Source: Salvia splendens
Lineage: Eukaryota; Streptophyta; Magnoliopsida; Lamiales; Lamiaceae
NCBI RefSeq assembly: GCF_004379255.2
Contig: NC_056041.1
Location: 17,205,559-17,269,558, forward strand
Reading direction: 5' to 3'
DNA: 64,000 bases
Shown here piece after piece: positions 12,702-24,363 of this stretch. The notes beneath the pieces were generated by a model, which was not told the origin of the DNA, did not search any database, and saw nothing but the letters and a program-made list of their open reading frames with translations. Made by a program: the position numbers and the translations under genes. How positions within the stretch are numbered: the stretch's first letter is position 1; each line of letters begins with the position of its first letter.

Positions 12702-14179
12702 TTTATGATTTAATTAATTAATTAATTATATAATTAATTAATACACACGCACAAAAGCACAACTATAGCATACACCAAATTAATTTAGTTATTCTTTCAA
12801 ATTTCTTCATGGTCAAGTGATCATGTGTATGCACCTCTTGGCTTATTATACAACTTAATTAGGGAGTTTGTTTTCATGTGTCTGAATTTTGTGCTCAAAT
12901 TCTGTCCATAAAGGTAGAGATGCGACAGTAGGGAAACCTCGTTCCCTAACAAATGGATGTGTGTATATTGTAATTGTTGATTGATTGAATGAACGGTGCA
13001 TTGGATTGATAAAAGAAATGTTGAGTTTGTTTTTAGTTTGAAAGTATTTTTATTGATAAGGAAGGAAGGCAAAATTATACTAGTACTTACTTCTTCAGTT
13101 CCATCGAAATAGTTAATGTGAATATTTATTATAGATTAAGAAAATATATTAATGTTAGTTGAAAATTTACGAATATTTAAGTATTTTAGGATTGATTTTA
13201 ATATTTATCAATGATTGAGTACTAAAGTTCGACTATTATTTTACAAAAGAATAAATTTAAAAAGAAAATACAAATAAATCATAAACTTTCCCAATTGTCT
13301 TCTTCCCTCACCAATAGCAGCGCAGAAAATCGCCAGGACTGAGGCAACAAATAGCAGTGCAGAAAATCCATACCAAAAGTGAAAATTTCAACTTTTAGAC
13401 TAATTTTATTTGGGGTTCTATAACCATGATAATTTCATTATACGAATATTTGAAATATATTTAAGTAGTAGTAGTATGTTTTTGGCAAAAGTAAAAGATC
13501 ATCTGAAATTAAAGCCCCAAAAGAGATGGGAAACGATGATATTGTGACAGTGAAGCATGTGTCTTCTGAAACTAAAGCCAAGGTTGTACTTAAAAAACCA
13601 AAGTAATGGAACCAATGAGGACCAAGCAGCTCCAGGGGGCTTAGCCGGCGTGGTTGTGAGTGGAGGAGTACTACTTGAGACCGAGAAATTGTAGTAAGAG
13701 ATAGTTATTGTTCAAATTGAATTTGAAATTTCAGATTGCAAGAAGTAAAAAAAAACATACAACAATGGCAGACCTTTCGTCATGGAGAAAAAGAAATTAA
13801 TAATAGTATTGTTATATTGATTTTTTTTTAAAATTTACTGATTAATAAAAGAAGTAATAGCCATGTACTAAGAGAAAAAAATTCTCAGGATCAAAATTTA
13901 TTTAAAAAGTTGAAAACATATTAACACTTAATTAGTGACTTTCTTTAAATTTATTCAAAAGCAATTAAATAATAATAGTACTGTTATATTAATGTAGACT
14001 CCTACAATAGACATTTACCACTCTTAGTTAATATGTAAATTATCTCTATTTCATAAATAAAATAAATAAATATCATTAGTTCAAACTTAATTAAACAACG
14101 GTGACAGTCATTTATAAAAATATTTTTTTACCAAAGTTATACTCTATATGCTATATGGAATATATATATATATATAGGG
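12702..14179. other. Intergenic, AT-rich
   Basis: It begins with the 3' flank of the GT14 gene, including an AATT-rich tract (12708-12742). A short ORF near 13527-13604 (MGNDDIVTVKHVSSETKAK) resembles no family I know and is followed by stops. The rest is low-complexity AT-rich sequence ending in a TA run (14160-14177). I see no gene here. Confidence 0.6.
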
Positions 14180-14594
14180 TCATGATCTATGGCAAACACC
14201 TCTTAACCATATAACTAGAGAACAAATAATAGCCACAAGATCAAAAAAATCAAGGGCTAGTATTAATTTTTGAATTTAATGAGATATTAGTTCCCTCAAT
14301 CACAAATTTACTCCACAATAATAAGGCGGGGGTATAGTGGTCATTGCACATCCAAAATTAGATTACATCATTGGCATTTGAAAAAGAAACCGCATTCTTC
14401 TCTTCTCCTCCTTTTCCTTCTTCTGCAAAATAGTTCTCAGCTCTCCTACCACCGATTCGTCCGATTGAAGAGGAATTCGATTGGAAATTATCAATATTTT
14501 CGCGATTCAAGTGACTCTCTTTCCCCGACGAAGGAATCTGCATCGGTGTCTCCAATCATCACTCTTCCAGCGGCCAAACAATACCGCCACCGTC

Positions 14595-14741
14595 AACAAG
14601 GCGGAGGCGGCGCTCCGGAAGGAGCTCATCGCGGTGATCAAGGAGAAGAAGGAGGCGATGGCCAAGGGCGGGCCGCTCTACGACATCTTGTCGCACATGA
14701 TCGTGGCATCTGACCCCGAGCGGGAACACACAGATCTATGA
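14595..14741 (+). pseudogene. Cytochrome P450 fragment (CYP716-like), captured
   Basis: The frame reads LRKELIAVIKEKKEAMAKGG, then PLYDILSHMIVASDP, and ends at TGA soon after. This is the helix G/H to pre-I-helix stretch of plant CYP85-clan P450s and looks closest to the CYP716 triterpene oxidases. Only about 45 of nearly 480 residues are present. There is no haem loop or ExxR motif. It lies inside the TIR element at 14180-16505 and is best read as a transduplicated fragment. Assignment to CYP716 is from memory of the family pattern. Confidence 0.5.
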
Positions 14742-14970
14742 TATAATTTAGCCTGCATTTCCCAATTTATCTTCTATTTTTCTTAGTTTTGATTTCCTTT
14801 AATTAGGGAATTAACATTAGGTGATAAGCTATCGTTGCAATTTTTATGATGGGATGTAGTGTAGTATTTGAATTTTGTGAGATTTTAGCTATGCATTTCA
14901 GATGTAGCCCCTTTCTGTTTCTTCTTGCTCTAATCTAATTATAATATCAATGTTGAATTGTCCCAAAAAT

Positions 14971-15992
14971 AATCATGCTAAGAGTGAAGAGTGAAGTAAA
15001 ATCATGCTAAGAGTGATGTGTTTTGTAAACAAAAGTGAAGTAAAATCAGAACAAGAGTGATGTGTTTTGTGAACAAGAGTGAAGTAAAATCAGAACAAGA
15101 GTGAAGTGAAATCAGAACAAGAGTGATGTGTTTTGTGAACAAGAGTGAAGTGAAATCAGAACAAGAGTGATGTGTTTTGTGAACAAGAGTGAAGTGAAAT
15201 CAGAACAAGAGTGATGTGTTTTGTGAACAAGAGTGAAGTAAAATCAGAACAAGAGTGAAGTGAAATCAGAACAAGAGTGATGTGTTTTGTGAACAAGAGT
15301 GAAGTGAAATCAGAACAAGAGTGATGTGTTTTGTGAACAAGAGTGAAGTGAAATCAGAACAAGAGTGATGTGTTTTGTGAACAAGAGTGAAGTGAAATCA
15401 GAACAAGAGTGATGTGTTTTGTGAACAAGAGTGAAGTAAAATCAGAACAAGAGTGAAGTGAAATCAGAACAAGAGTGATGTGTTTTGTGAACAAGAGTGA
15501 AGTGAAATCAGAACAAGAGTGATGTGTTTTGTGAACAAGAGTGAAGTGAAATCAGAACAAGAGTGATGTGTTTTGTGAACAAGAGTGAAGTGAAATCAGA
15601 ACAAGAGTGATGTGTTTTGTGAACAAGAGTGAAGTAAAATCAGAACAAGAGTGAAGTGAAATCAGAACAAGAGTGATGTGTTTTGTGAACAAGAGTGAAG
15701 TGAAATCAGAACAAGAGTGATGTGTTTTGTGAACAAGAGTGAAGTGAAATCAGAACAAGAGTGATGTGTTTTGTGAACAAGAGTGAAGTAAAATCAGAAC
15801 AAGAGTGAAGTAAAATCAGAACAAGAGTGATGTGTTTTGTGAACAAGAGTGAAGTGAAATCAGAACAAGAGTGATGTGTTTTGTGAACAAGAGTGAAGTG
15901 AAATCAGAACAAGAGTGATGTGTTTTGTAAACAAGAATGAAGTAAAATCAGAACAAGAGTGATGTTTTGTAAACAAGAGTGAAGTAAAATCA
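14971..15992. repeat. Minisatellite, 22/44-bp units with higher-order structure
   Basis: The array alternates two related 22-mers that share the start AACAAGAGTGA. One continues AGTGAAATCAG (A) and the other TGTGTTTTGTG (B), making a 44-bp BA dimer. At five places (15081, 15235, 15433, 15631, 15785) an extra A-type monomer with GAAGTAAAATC occurs. The spacings are 154, 198, 198 and 154 bp, that is 3 or 4 dimers plus one monomer. Copies near the ends are more diverged, those in the middle almost identical. Confidence 0.93.
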
Positions 15993-16525
15993 CAAGATAC
16001 ATCAGTAACATTAAACGTAGACGGAAACTAACTATATCGAAGACGAATCTTAGAGCCTACAGCCACCGCGCCCCGCTCTTGTTCCGAAACTCCGCTTCTC
16101 TTCTACGGCAGCTCATCGTTGCGTCTCCTTACCCGCCGACGCTGATTCCGGTGAGTCCGACGTAGAGGTAAGTTTTGATTTGGGGTTTTTCAGCATTGGC
16201 GCGACGATTGAATCCGCCAACAGCCCCTCCGCCCCGATCGCCTTTGCCAGCTCCCCCACCACCGCCAGTATCCTTTCCGGCGCCACCCCCAGCTCAGAAT
16301 TACGATTTGGAAGAAGAAAGGATCGCAGATTTGGAAGATTTCGCGTAATTTGATCGCATGTTTTAATTCAGAAAGTAATTTCCAAAATTACCCTCAGCAT
16401 ATTTTCTATAATTAAAATAAATAATATTTGTTCCATTAAGATGTGTGGCTAAGATTTGTTCTCTAGTTATACACTTAAGATTAGTTATACATTGATCACT
16501 ACCATATATATATATATATATATAT

Positions 16526-16812
16526 AGGGTTTTGATCTATGCAAAACTAGATTTAAATACAGAAATGCAGAACAATATCATAATTAGGTCACTTTTAGGT
16601 CATAATTAGGTAATTTTTAGGTCATGCTAAAAAAGCATGACCTAAAACGATCTTACCATGACATTAAACCCAAATATTATAATATGACATAAAATTGCTT
16701 AATTATGACCTTCCGTGTTTTTGGTTAATTATTGACCATTAGATCATCTAATCCTAGGGCTAAGATTTGGTCTGCATTTCTGGATTTAAACACATACTTA
16801 TTTTGATCATCT

Positions 16813-16816
<4 letters not shown>
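16526..16816. mobile_element. Small TIR element (MITE) with palindromic centre
   Basis: The left end (AGGGTTTTGATC, then GATTTAAATACAGAAATGCAG) matches the reverse complement of the right end over about 50 bp with few mismatches. The middle carries a palindrome (AGGTCATGC, AAAAAA, GCATGACCT) at 16619-16643. It is 291 bp, non-coding, and lies between TA microsatellites that probably supplied the target. Confidence 0.6.

Positions 16817-16866
<50 letters not shown>
16817..16866. repeat. (TA)n microsatellite
   Basis: About 25 uninterrupted TA dinucleotides adjoin the MITE at 16526-16816. Length in the assembly may be unreliable. Confidence 0.95.
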
Positions 16867-16869
<3 letters not shown>

Positions 16870-17358
16870 TGTGATCAATTGAGATTTTTAGGCCTAATTG
16901 AGAATTAAGATGCATTATCAGCCATTCATTTTTTCATAATGAGTGGTCTAGAAAATGCCACATAGAGTTTATTTTTGAATTAATTTATTACAAAAGGGTT
17001 GAATTAAGATAAACATGTTAGAAAATGAGATACAAACTTGCCGGGCGAAAATTACACGGAAAATAAAACAATGAAGATTACACTGAAACAACTGAAAATT
17101 ACACGGAAAAAGTTGTGGAAAGCGGTAAGCCGAGTCGAGGAGTCCTCTTTCCGCAAGACGAGATACGCCCTGGTAGTGCTCTCGGTTTGGCGTGTCGTCC
17201 CCAAAGATAAAACGGCTTCGTCTCTGAAGTAGCAACACCGCTAGCAGCAGGGCTCCGACGAACGGGAGTAAGGCGGGGACAGAACTTCGACGGGAAGATT
17301 ATGCTGAGAGGGAGAGAGCGTGTATGCAAAAATGCTTGTGTATGTTCTGTTGTGAATG

Positions 17359-18728
17359 TGACAAACACAGATTTTGCATGTTTTTAAGGGCTAGATTTGA
17401 CTAGTTTTAAATGTCAATCATGCAAATTATATTCTTAAATTGCATATATTATATATTTGGTATTTTGAACGTGTTTGTTGATAAATGATAGAAAAAGATA
17501 GGAAAAAGATGCAAAAAGGTCAAGGTATAGCAGCCTCTGTTCGAGCCCATTCTACTAGTAAGTTTAAAGTCCAATTAGTGCTTACTGCATGCCATTCTCT
17601 TCGTCTTCGAAAGAGCGTCGTGTGGACTTGTTGAACGTCTCAATCGGAGTTCTGTAGAGAAAGTTATGACCATTCTACGAACATTGCGCAGTGCAGTCAA
17701 AACTGACGAAAATATAGGCGGAAATTCAAGGAATAAAATAAATTGTTATCCAAATCTCTCCCATTTATTTGTAGGGCACGAAAATCATTAAAAATAAACC
17801 TTTCTCCGCCTATAAATACCCAAACCTAATTCATAATCTCCATCTCAGAGCCTCCAATCCTACTCCCTCTCTACACTTTCTTCCATTTCATATTCCATAC
17901 ATAATTCATTCATCTTCCATTGGAGCGGAGCTCTGCAGATCCAGGCAAGAGAAGATTGAAGATTCAACCTTGGGTTTTATCAATTTCTTTCATGTCTAGT
18001 ACTTTTATTATTGATTTTACTACTTGTCTATGAGTAGTTAAACATCATTTTTAGATTTTTTGGTGAAGACTATTATGAACATGTTTTGATTTATTGAATT
18101 GAACTTTTTCCTAGCTCTTGTGATTGTTTTACTTGTTCTCGTGCTTTTATTGTTCTTTTGTCTGGCCAACTTTAGAACTATGTCCGTCTAACTAGATTAA
18201 TCGAGAGATAGCTAGTTTTACGTGGTAAAAGGAACGAGTACAACACATAGGTTTATCTGCACTCGAGAGAGGGGACCCTTTGTGAGGACTTGAGTCTTAG
18301 GAACTTAAGGAGTTATAATCTAATCTATTGGAAGGAGACTTTGATAGTTAGAGTCTAATCTACTGGATAGGTGCACTTGAGAGATGGCTTATCTGAAAAT
18401 CGCGACTTTTCTAATAATCCTGGAGACACATAAAGGTAAAGGTTCTGTGAGATTAATCATCACGAGGTCGTAGTAGTTGGATCCTAAAACTCTACTTTAT
18501 TTAGCCTGCTTTGTATTATTTTGTTTTTATATTTGTTTATATTTATGTCTAGTTTATAAAACCAAAACCAATAATACCCTGTGTCTCTAGATAGTATATG
18601 GCGCTTAGTATATGATAGCCAGTTGCAATCTTATTCCATGCGTTCGATATCCCGGTACTGACCTTTAGCTATACTAGTTCTACCCTGTAAACTTGCAGGT
18701 ATTTTTAGTGCTAATAAACAGTGCATCA
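17359..18728 (+). repeat. 5' LTR of the Athila-like element
   Basis: 1370 bp. A TATA box (TATAAATA) lies at 17811-17818, followed about 35 bp later by a plausible transcript start region. The LTR starts TG and ends CA. Confidence 0.9.
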
Positions 18729-18734
18729 AGTTTT

Positions 18735-18752
18735 TGGCGCCGTTGCCGGGGA
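18735..18752 (+). promoter_or_regulatory. Primer binding site complementary to tRNA-Asp
   Basis: TGGCGCCGTTGCCGGGGA lies 6 bases after the 5' LTR. It is complementary to the 3' end of plant tRNA-Asp(GUC) as I remember it, and it is the usual primer site of Athila-type elements. The same word recurs at 49444 in the Athila-type fragment. Confidence 0.85.
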
Positions 18753-20372
18753 ATATTATTGCTTTAAGTTGATATTGTAGAACGGTTGATAATACTAATT
18801 TAGAGTATAATTTTTTGTATAGTTTTATTTTGATTTTTTTTATCTGTTTTACAAGGGTTGCTATTTGAGGAGAGCACGAAGCACAACAATGGATTACCAT
18901 CCGCTCCGGTACAAAAGGCATCCCAAAGGAAGTCCCAAGAATGGGGCCTAACTTATGAGCTTCAAAGAACGTCAAGCTAAAGACGTTAACCAATCGCTTG
19001 TTGGGAGGCAACCCAACATCAGTATCATTTTTTTTATTTAATTTTGTTTTAGTTTAATGTGTTTTCTTAGTTTACTCACGTCCCTACCGACTTTACAAAC
19101 TTATTCTTAACTTAGTTTTGAATAAGTTTGGGGGGATGAAGTGGTGGACCGTGAGTTTAGTTGTTTTTTATTAGTTTTATTTTATTTAATAAACCCGAGG
19201 TGAATCTTGTCATGAGCATAACATAGAAAATTTAGAAATACTCATGTTTAGGAACATCCGACCGAGTTGCCTATGATAAAAATTTCGTTTATGTGTGGGT
19301 TGAGTTGACTTGATGCATTGATTTGAAGGTTTAGTGAAAAGGTGCATAAATAATGAATTGCTTGTTTGCCTTGAATCATGCTTATACCTTGTAAGACTTG
19401 AGCCATAAATTTATTTCTTGTGTGATTTATCTGCATTCATGTATTTGTCTCTAGAACTTGCTTCTAGTCCGCCTAAGTTTACATAGTGTTTAGATGATAA
19501 AAGAGGACGTTAGGTCATCCTTCTTAGCTACTTTATATATCCAAATTTATGACCCTATTCAAAATATTTTTCCCTAGCTAGCCACTTTGAGCCTTTAAAG
19601 TCTTTTTCTTTGGAAGCTAAATAAAAGGGAATATCCATACGCTCTTTGGTGAATTTTAGTTTATATTTTGTGAAAAGAGTTGGAGAGATAAGGTAGAAAG
19701 AAAAGTAGTGTGCTTACTTGTGAAAAGTGCATAGACACCTGTGGTTTGAATGACATATTTGGTTGTGCATAAAAGGAAAAAAAAAAGGATGTACAAAAGA
19801 AAAAAAATGAAAAAAAAAATTAAAGGAATTTGGGAAGTGACAAGAAATTTAGACAAAGTCTAGAATTTACTGAGATTTGAATTGTTGGTGGGGTGCTAAG
19901 TTTGATGTAGTAGAAATTGATCACTTTTGCTATGTTTGGGTTTAGTCACTTTTTAGCCATATTTCCTCACCTTACCAAAGAGCCTACATTATAACCTAAA
20001 ATAAAGACCTTTCGGATTTTTTATTTTAATCACATAAAGTAGAGGAAGGATTACACTTTGAGCAAACTTATGGTAAACATTGCATGTTGCATGATCTGAG
20101 AGCATACACTTTTTCCAATATATACTTTGAGAGTGAGTGATAAACACACTTCTAAACACTTGTGAGCGCATGTACTTCAAGGTGATCAACGAGCTAGTAA
20201 TGAAAATGCACTAATAAGCTTTGCTTGATTTGATTTGTATTCTTGTCAAACTCTTATTTCTTGTTACAATTTTTGAGGCAACTATGAAGTCTAGTTCCTA
20301 GCATCTGTGTTTCTTTATTAGTTTTTCTCTTGTTTTGTTTGAGAACAAACAAATAATTAAGTTTAGGGGAGT

Positions 20373-21749
20373 TGACAAACACAGATTTTGCATGTTTTTA
20401 AGGGCTAGATTTGACTAGTTTTAAATGTCAATCATGCAAATTATATTCTTAAATTGCATATATTATATATTTGGTATTTTGAACGTGTTTGTTGATAAAT
20501 GATAGAAAAAGATAGGAAAAAGATGCAAAAAGGTCAAGGTATAGCAGCCTCTGTTCGAGCCCATTCTACTAGTAAGTTTAAAGTCCAATCAGTGCTTACT
20601 GCATGCCATTCTCTTCGTCTTCGAAAGAGCGTCGTGTGGACTTGTTGAACGTCTCAATCGGAGTTCTGTAGAGAAAGTTATGACCATTCTACGAACATTG
20701 CGCAGTGCAGTCAAAACTGACGAAAATATAGGCGGAAATTCAAGGAATAAAATAAATTGTTATCCAAATCTCTCCCATTTATTTGTAGGGCACGAAAATC
20801 ATTAAAAATAAACCTTTCTCCGCCTATAAATACCCAAACCTAATTCATAATCTCCATCTTAGAGCCTCCAATCCTACTCCCTCTCTACACTTTCTTCCAT
20901 TCCATATTCCATACATAATTCATCCATCTTCCATTGGAGCGGAGCTCTGTAGATCCAGGCAAGAGAAGACTGAAGATTGAAGATTCAACCTTGGGTTTTA
21001 TCAATTTCTTTCATGTCTTGTACTTTTATTATTGATTTTACTACTTGTCTATGAGTAGTTAAACATCATTTTTAGATTTTTTGGTGAAAACTATTTTGAA
21101 CATGTTTTGATATATTGAATTGAACTATTTCCTAGCTCTGGTGATTGTTTTGCTTGTTCTCATGCTTTTATTGCTCTTTTGTCTGACCAACTTTAGAACT
21201 ATGTCCGTCTAACTAGATTAATCGAGAGATAGCTAGTTTTACGTGGTAAAAGGAACGAGTACAACACATATGTTTATCTGCACTCGAGAGAGGGGACCCT
21301 TTGTGAGGACTTGAGTCTTAGGAACTTAAGGAGTTAGAATCTAATCTATTGGAAGGAGACTTTGATAGTTAGAGTCTAATCTACTGGATAGGTGCACTTG
21401 AGAGAGGGCTTATCTGAAAATCGCGACTTTCCTAATAATCCTGGAGACACATAAAGGTAAAGGTTCTGTGAGATTAATCATCACGAGGTCGTAGTAGTTG
21501 GATCCTAAAACTCTACTTTATTTAGCCTGCTTTGTATTATTTTATTTTTATATTTGTTTATATTTATGTCTATTTTATAAAACCAAAACCAAAAATACTC
21601 TTTGTCTCTAGATAGTATATGACGCTTAGTATATGATAGCTAGTTGCAATCTTATTCCATGTGTTCTATATCCAGGTACTAACCTTTTGTTATACTAGTT
21701 CTACCCTTTAAACTTGCAGGTATTTTTAGTGCTAATAAACAGTGCATCA
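20373..21749 (+). repeat. 3' LTR of the Athila-like element
   Basis: 1377 bp, matching the 5' LTR at 17359-18728 apart from scattered substitutions and a 7-bp insertion near 20970. It is preceded by a short purine tract and followed by the GAATG duplication. Confidence 0.9.
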
Positions 21750-22543
21750 GAATGCAATGGATGCATGCCTATTTATAGGCCGAGTCCACCTGCAGGGGCA
21801 TTTATGGAGTCAACAGTCATTATGTGTGCCATGATGGCTTGACTATAACCGTTGGGGTTATTGACTAGTGCTCTAGCCATTGGGAGCTGAAGAGACACGA
21901 CGCACCTTTTGTCTCCCGTTATGCGTCGGGGTCCAGCGGGACCTTTTGTCTCCCGTTATGCGTCGGGGTCCAGCAGGAACATGACGTGGACCAGGATCTG
22001 TCGGGGATAGCGTGGAGTTTGGGGTGGTCTAAAAAGAACAAGCGGGGCTTGAACCACGCTCAACGACCAGCTCCAAAGAACAGCCCAAAGACCACCCAAA
22101 GACCAAGGCACACGACACACGAGGCCCGGGGCACGAGTCACGGTGCACGGTCCGCGGGTCGCCGGCGGCGGCGGAGCGCGCGTGTGAGCTCTGTCACCCG
22201 TCTTGTTCCACGATAATTATTACACATAATAATTCATCTTATTAAATACTTCATCAAAAAAGTTTATCATCCCCGATGTGGGATAATTAACACTTAGTTA
22301 ATTAATCCCTTAGTTTTTTCTCGTAGCTCATTTTTAGCTTTAATGTGACCAACTTTAATATATTATTTCTCACTCATCGGGAATCGGATTTGAGAAAATG
22401 AATATACTACGGTCATCTACTCGGAACGTAGATCGTCGCTATTGCATTTAATTTCACAAAATTAAATGTCTTGTAACATTTATTATTAATCAAAGTCGTT
22501 TGACCAAGCACGATTCCAACAATCCCCCACATAAGTGGAAATT

Positions 22544-23206
22544 GCCATTGGGAGCTGAAGAGACACGGCGCACCTGGACATGCTACACGACGGGATACAG
22601 CATGGACTGTCGGGGTCCATCGGGGACCTTTTGTCTCCTGTTATGCGTCGGGGGTCCAGCGGGAACATGACGTGGACCAGGACCCGTCGAGGATAGCGTG
22701 AAGTTTGGGGTGGTCTAAAAAGAACAAGCGGGGCTTGAACCACGCTCAACGACCAGCTCCAAAGAACAACCCAAAGACCACACAAAGACCGATTGCAAAA
22801 ATACAAGGCACCCGATACCCGGTGCACAGTGCGCGGGTCGCGGGCGGGCGGCAGTGGCGCGTGCGTGTGGGCTCTGTCACCCGTCTTGTTCCACGATAAT
22901 TATTACACATAATAATTCATCTTATTAAATACTTCATCAAAGAAGTTTATCATTCCCCGATGTGGGATAATTAACACTTAGTTAATTAATCCCTTAGTTT
23001 TTTCCCATAGCTCATTTTTAGCTTTAATGTAACCAACTTTAATATATTATTTCTCACTCACCGGGAATCGGATTTGAGAAAATGAATATACTACGGTCAT
23101 CTACTCGGAACGTAGATCGTCGCTATTGCATTTAATTTCACAAAATTAAATGTCTTGTAACATTTATTATTAGTCAAAGTCGTTTGATCAAGCACGATTC
23201 CAACAG
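22544..23206 (-). mobile_element. Second, truncated copy of the Copia-type LTR
   Basis: This 663-bp copy repeats 21876-22522 with a 668-bp offset and high identity; a visible difference is at 22790-22815. It starts TGTTGGAATCGTGC on the minus strand but stops before the TATA and leader region found in the other copy. It then joins directly to the 21-bp polypurine-tract segment. The structure is therefore LTR, almost no internal region, LTR. Confidence 0.6.
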
Positions 23207-24237
23207 TTTCAAGTACGTTTGCTGCTTCCGGAGAAAGTTCAGTTGTGGGAGAATGATAGCTCAAAGTTGTCCATTGATGTACTGGTAATTTGCGTTCTAG
23301 GCGTAAAGGTGTTTGAAGAATCCATACAACCAAATCAAAGTATAACAAATAAGAAGAAGTAGACGACGATAGTTGAAGATTGTGATTGAGTGGAATTGCT
23401 GATTTAATTTATATGGAGAGATTGAAGATTGCGACTAAATATATTAGCAGATTCAATTCCAAGTGATGATGAATCACAATGATATATTTTTCATGATTAA
23501 GTTGCATGAATTAAGTAACCAAAATAACTGTATGACAATTGGAGTTCCTAAACAGCCCTTGAATAAAAAAAAATCAGATTTCATTGATAATATATAACCG
23601 TTAGATTAAAATAAAAAGTGCATTGATAATATGTAACCGTTAGATTAAAATAAGGGTGGATGAGATTTGTTCTCTAGTTCGATATTTAAAATTAGTTCGA
23701 CATTGAATACAATCTTATACTGCATCTCAATGCCCCATATATATAAGAGAGATTTCGGAATAAGTGACTATAACTCGCATGTCTAGCAAGTGAGCGTGAC
23801 ACACACATTAATGGCGGTGAACGGATAGGTGCATGGTGTGCCAGCTTACCTCTTTCCCTTCACCCCGAGCTTCCCATCTCGCAGCTACAATACCAGAATC
23901 AAATTTTTTATTACATCAACAAAAGCAAACACGACTTTAATATAAAATTGTCAAGTACAAAACGCTGGGGAATAACACAGCTCATTTAGCGACTCACCAA
24001 AAGAATAAAATAAAAAAGAAAACCTAAACTCATTATATCAGTCGCCACCACCAGCGCATAACAATGACGAGCCACGTGTACAAATTCCCCAAATTACACC
24101 CACCACAATCACATTCTAATCAACGGCTCACGGCGCGTTACCTTACGCTATCAACGGCTCAGATTCCATTGAAATTACGCCCTTCAAAAATAAATAACTT
24201 TAAAAAGGACTGAACGGCAAAAGAATTGCCTTCACCA
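23207..24237. other. Spacer and upstream region of the VDAC gene
   Basis: It starts with a GC-richer stretch (23207-23345) that is open on the minus strand but that I cannot assign. At 23655-23745 is a sequence related to the right end of the TIR element at 14180-16505 (GAGATTTGTTCTCTAGTT), next to a short TA run. From 23750 onward there is no repeat; this part probably contains regulatory sequence of the porin gene. Confidence 0.5.
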
Positions 24238-24250
24238 CTATATATATATC
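24238..24250 (+). promoter_or_regulatory. Putative TATA box of the VDAC gene
   Basis: CTATATATATATC lies about 115 bp upstream of the VDAC start codon, a reasonable distance for TATA, transcription start and a leader of about 80 bases. Assigned by position and sequence only. Confidence 0.5.
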
Positions 24251-24363
24251 TCACTGCTGCCCAAAATAAAATTAGATATAGTATAATTCTGTGAAATTCA
24301 TTGCGGTTCCTCTCTATCAATTTCATTTTCAGCTTGATTCCTCGAATTTCAGTGAATATAATC

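Larger units (their letters stand above)
14180..16505. mobile_element. Non-autonomous TIR element carrying a P450 fragment and a minisatellite
   Basis: About 65 bp at the left end (from GGGTCATGATC) match the reverse complement of the right end (16440-16505). The best shared block is AACTAGAGAACAAAT, followed by a TAGCCACA block. Both ends abut TA-rich microsatellite DNA, which hides the target duplication, so the superfamily cannot be fixed. The interior holds a GC-rich stretch (14400-14750) with a P450-like reading frame, the 22/44-bp minisatellite (14971-15992), and another GC-rich proline-coding stretch (16040-16340). GC-rich islands within AT-rich ends look like acquired gene pieces. No transposase is present. 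Confidence 0.5.
17359..21749 (+). mobile_element. Non-autonomous Athila-like LTR retrotransposon (LARD-type)
   Basis: It is complete by structure: two LTRs (17359-18728 and 20373-21749) start TGACAAACACAG and end AGTGCATCA. A perfect 5-bp target duplication GAATG lies at 17354-17358 and 21750-21754. A primer binding site follows the 5' LTR, and a purine tract (TTTAGGGGAG) precedes the 3' LTR. The 1.64-kb interior has no gag or pol. It does contain GCTTGTTGGGAGGCAACCCA (18991-19015 region), a word common downstream of pol in Athila-type gypsy elements, so the element looks like an internally deleted Athila relative moved in trans. LTRs differ by scattered substitutions and a 7-bp indel, roughly 2-3% by eye. 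Confidence 0.9.
17016..22522 (-). mobile_element. Copia-type LTR (3' LTR, minus orientation), split by a later insertion
   Basis: Read on the minus strand, an LTR begins TGTTGGAATCGTGC at 22522. It contains a TATA-like TATAAATA near 21770 and a pyrimidine-rich leader, and ends TTTCTAACA at 17016. The 4.4-kb element at 17359-21749 interrupts it, leaving about 1.1 kb of LTR. Immediately upstream on the minus strand (22523-22543) is a purine tract, TGTGGGGGAT, the usual polypurine tract before a Copia 3' LTR. The start TGTTGGAAT and the internal 'CCCACATCGGGG' word are typical of plant Copia LTRs. Coding sequence is absent. Confidence 0.5.

Noticed and set aside
14971..15992. Regular repeats that could suggest a CRISPR array
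   Set aside because: The units are head-to-tail with no unique spacers, the context is a plant genome, and there are no cas genes. It is a minisatellite.
22705..22899. Two similar short ORFs (also 21986-22216) rich in Arg, with a GWSKKNKRGLNHAQ block
   Set aside because: They are the two copies of an LTR sequence read on the wrong strand and show no protein family pattern.
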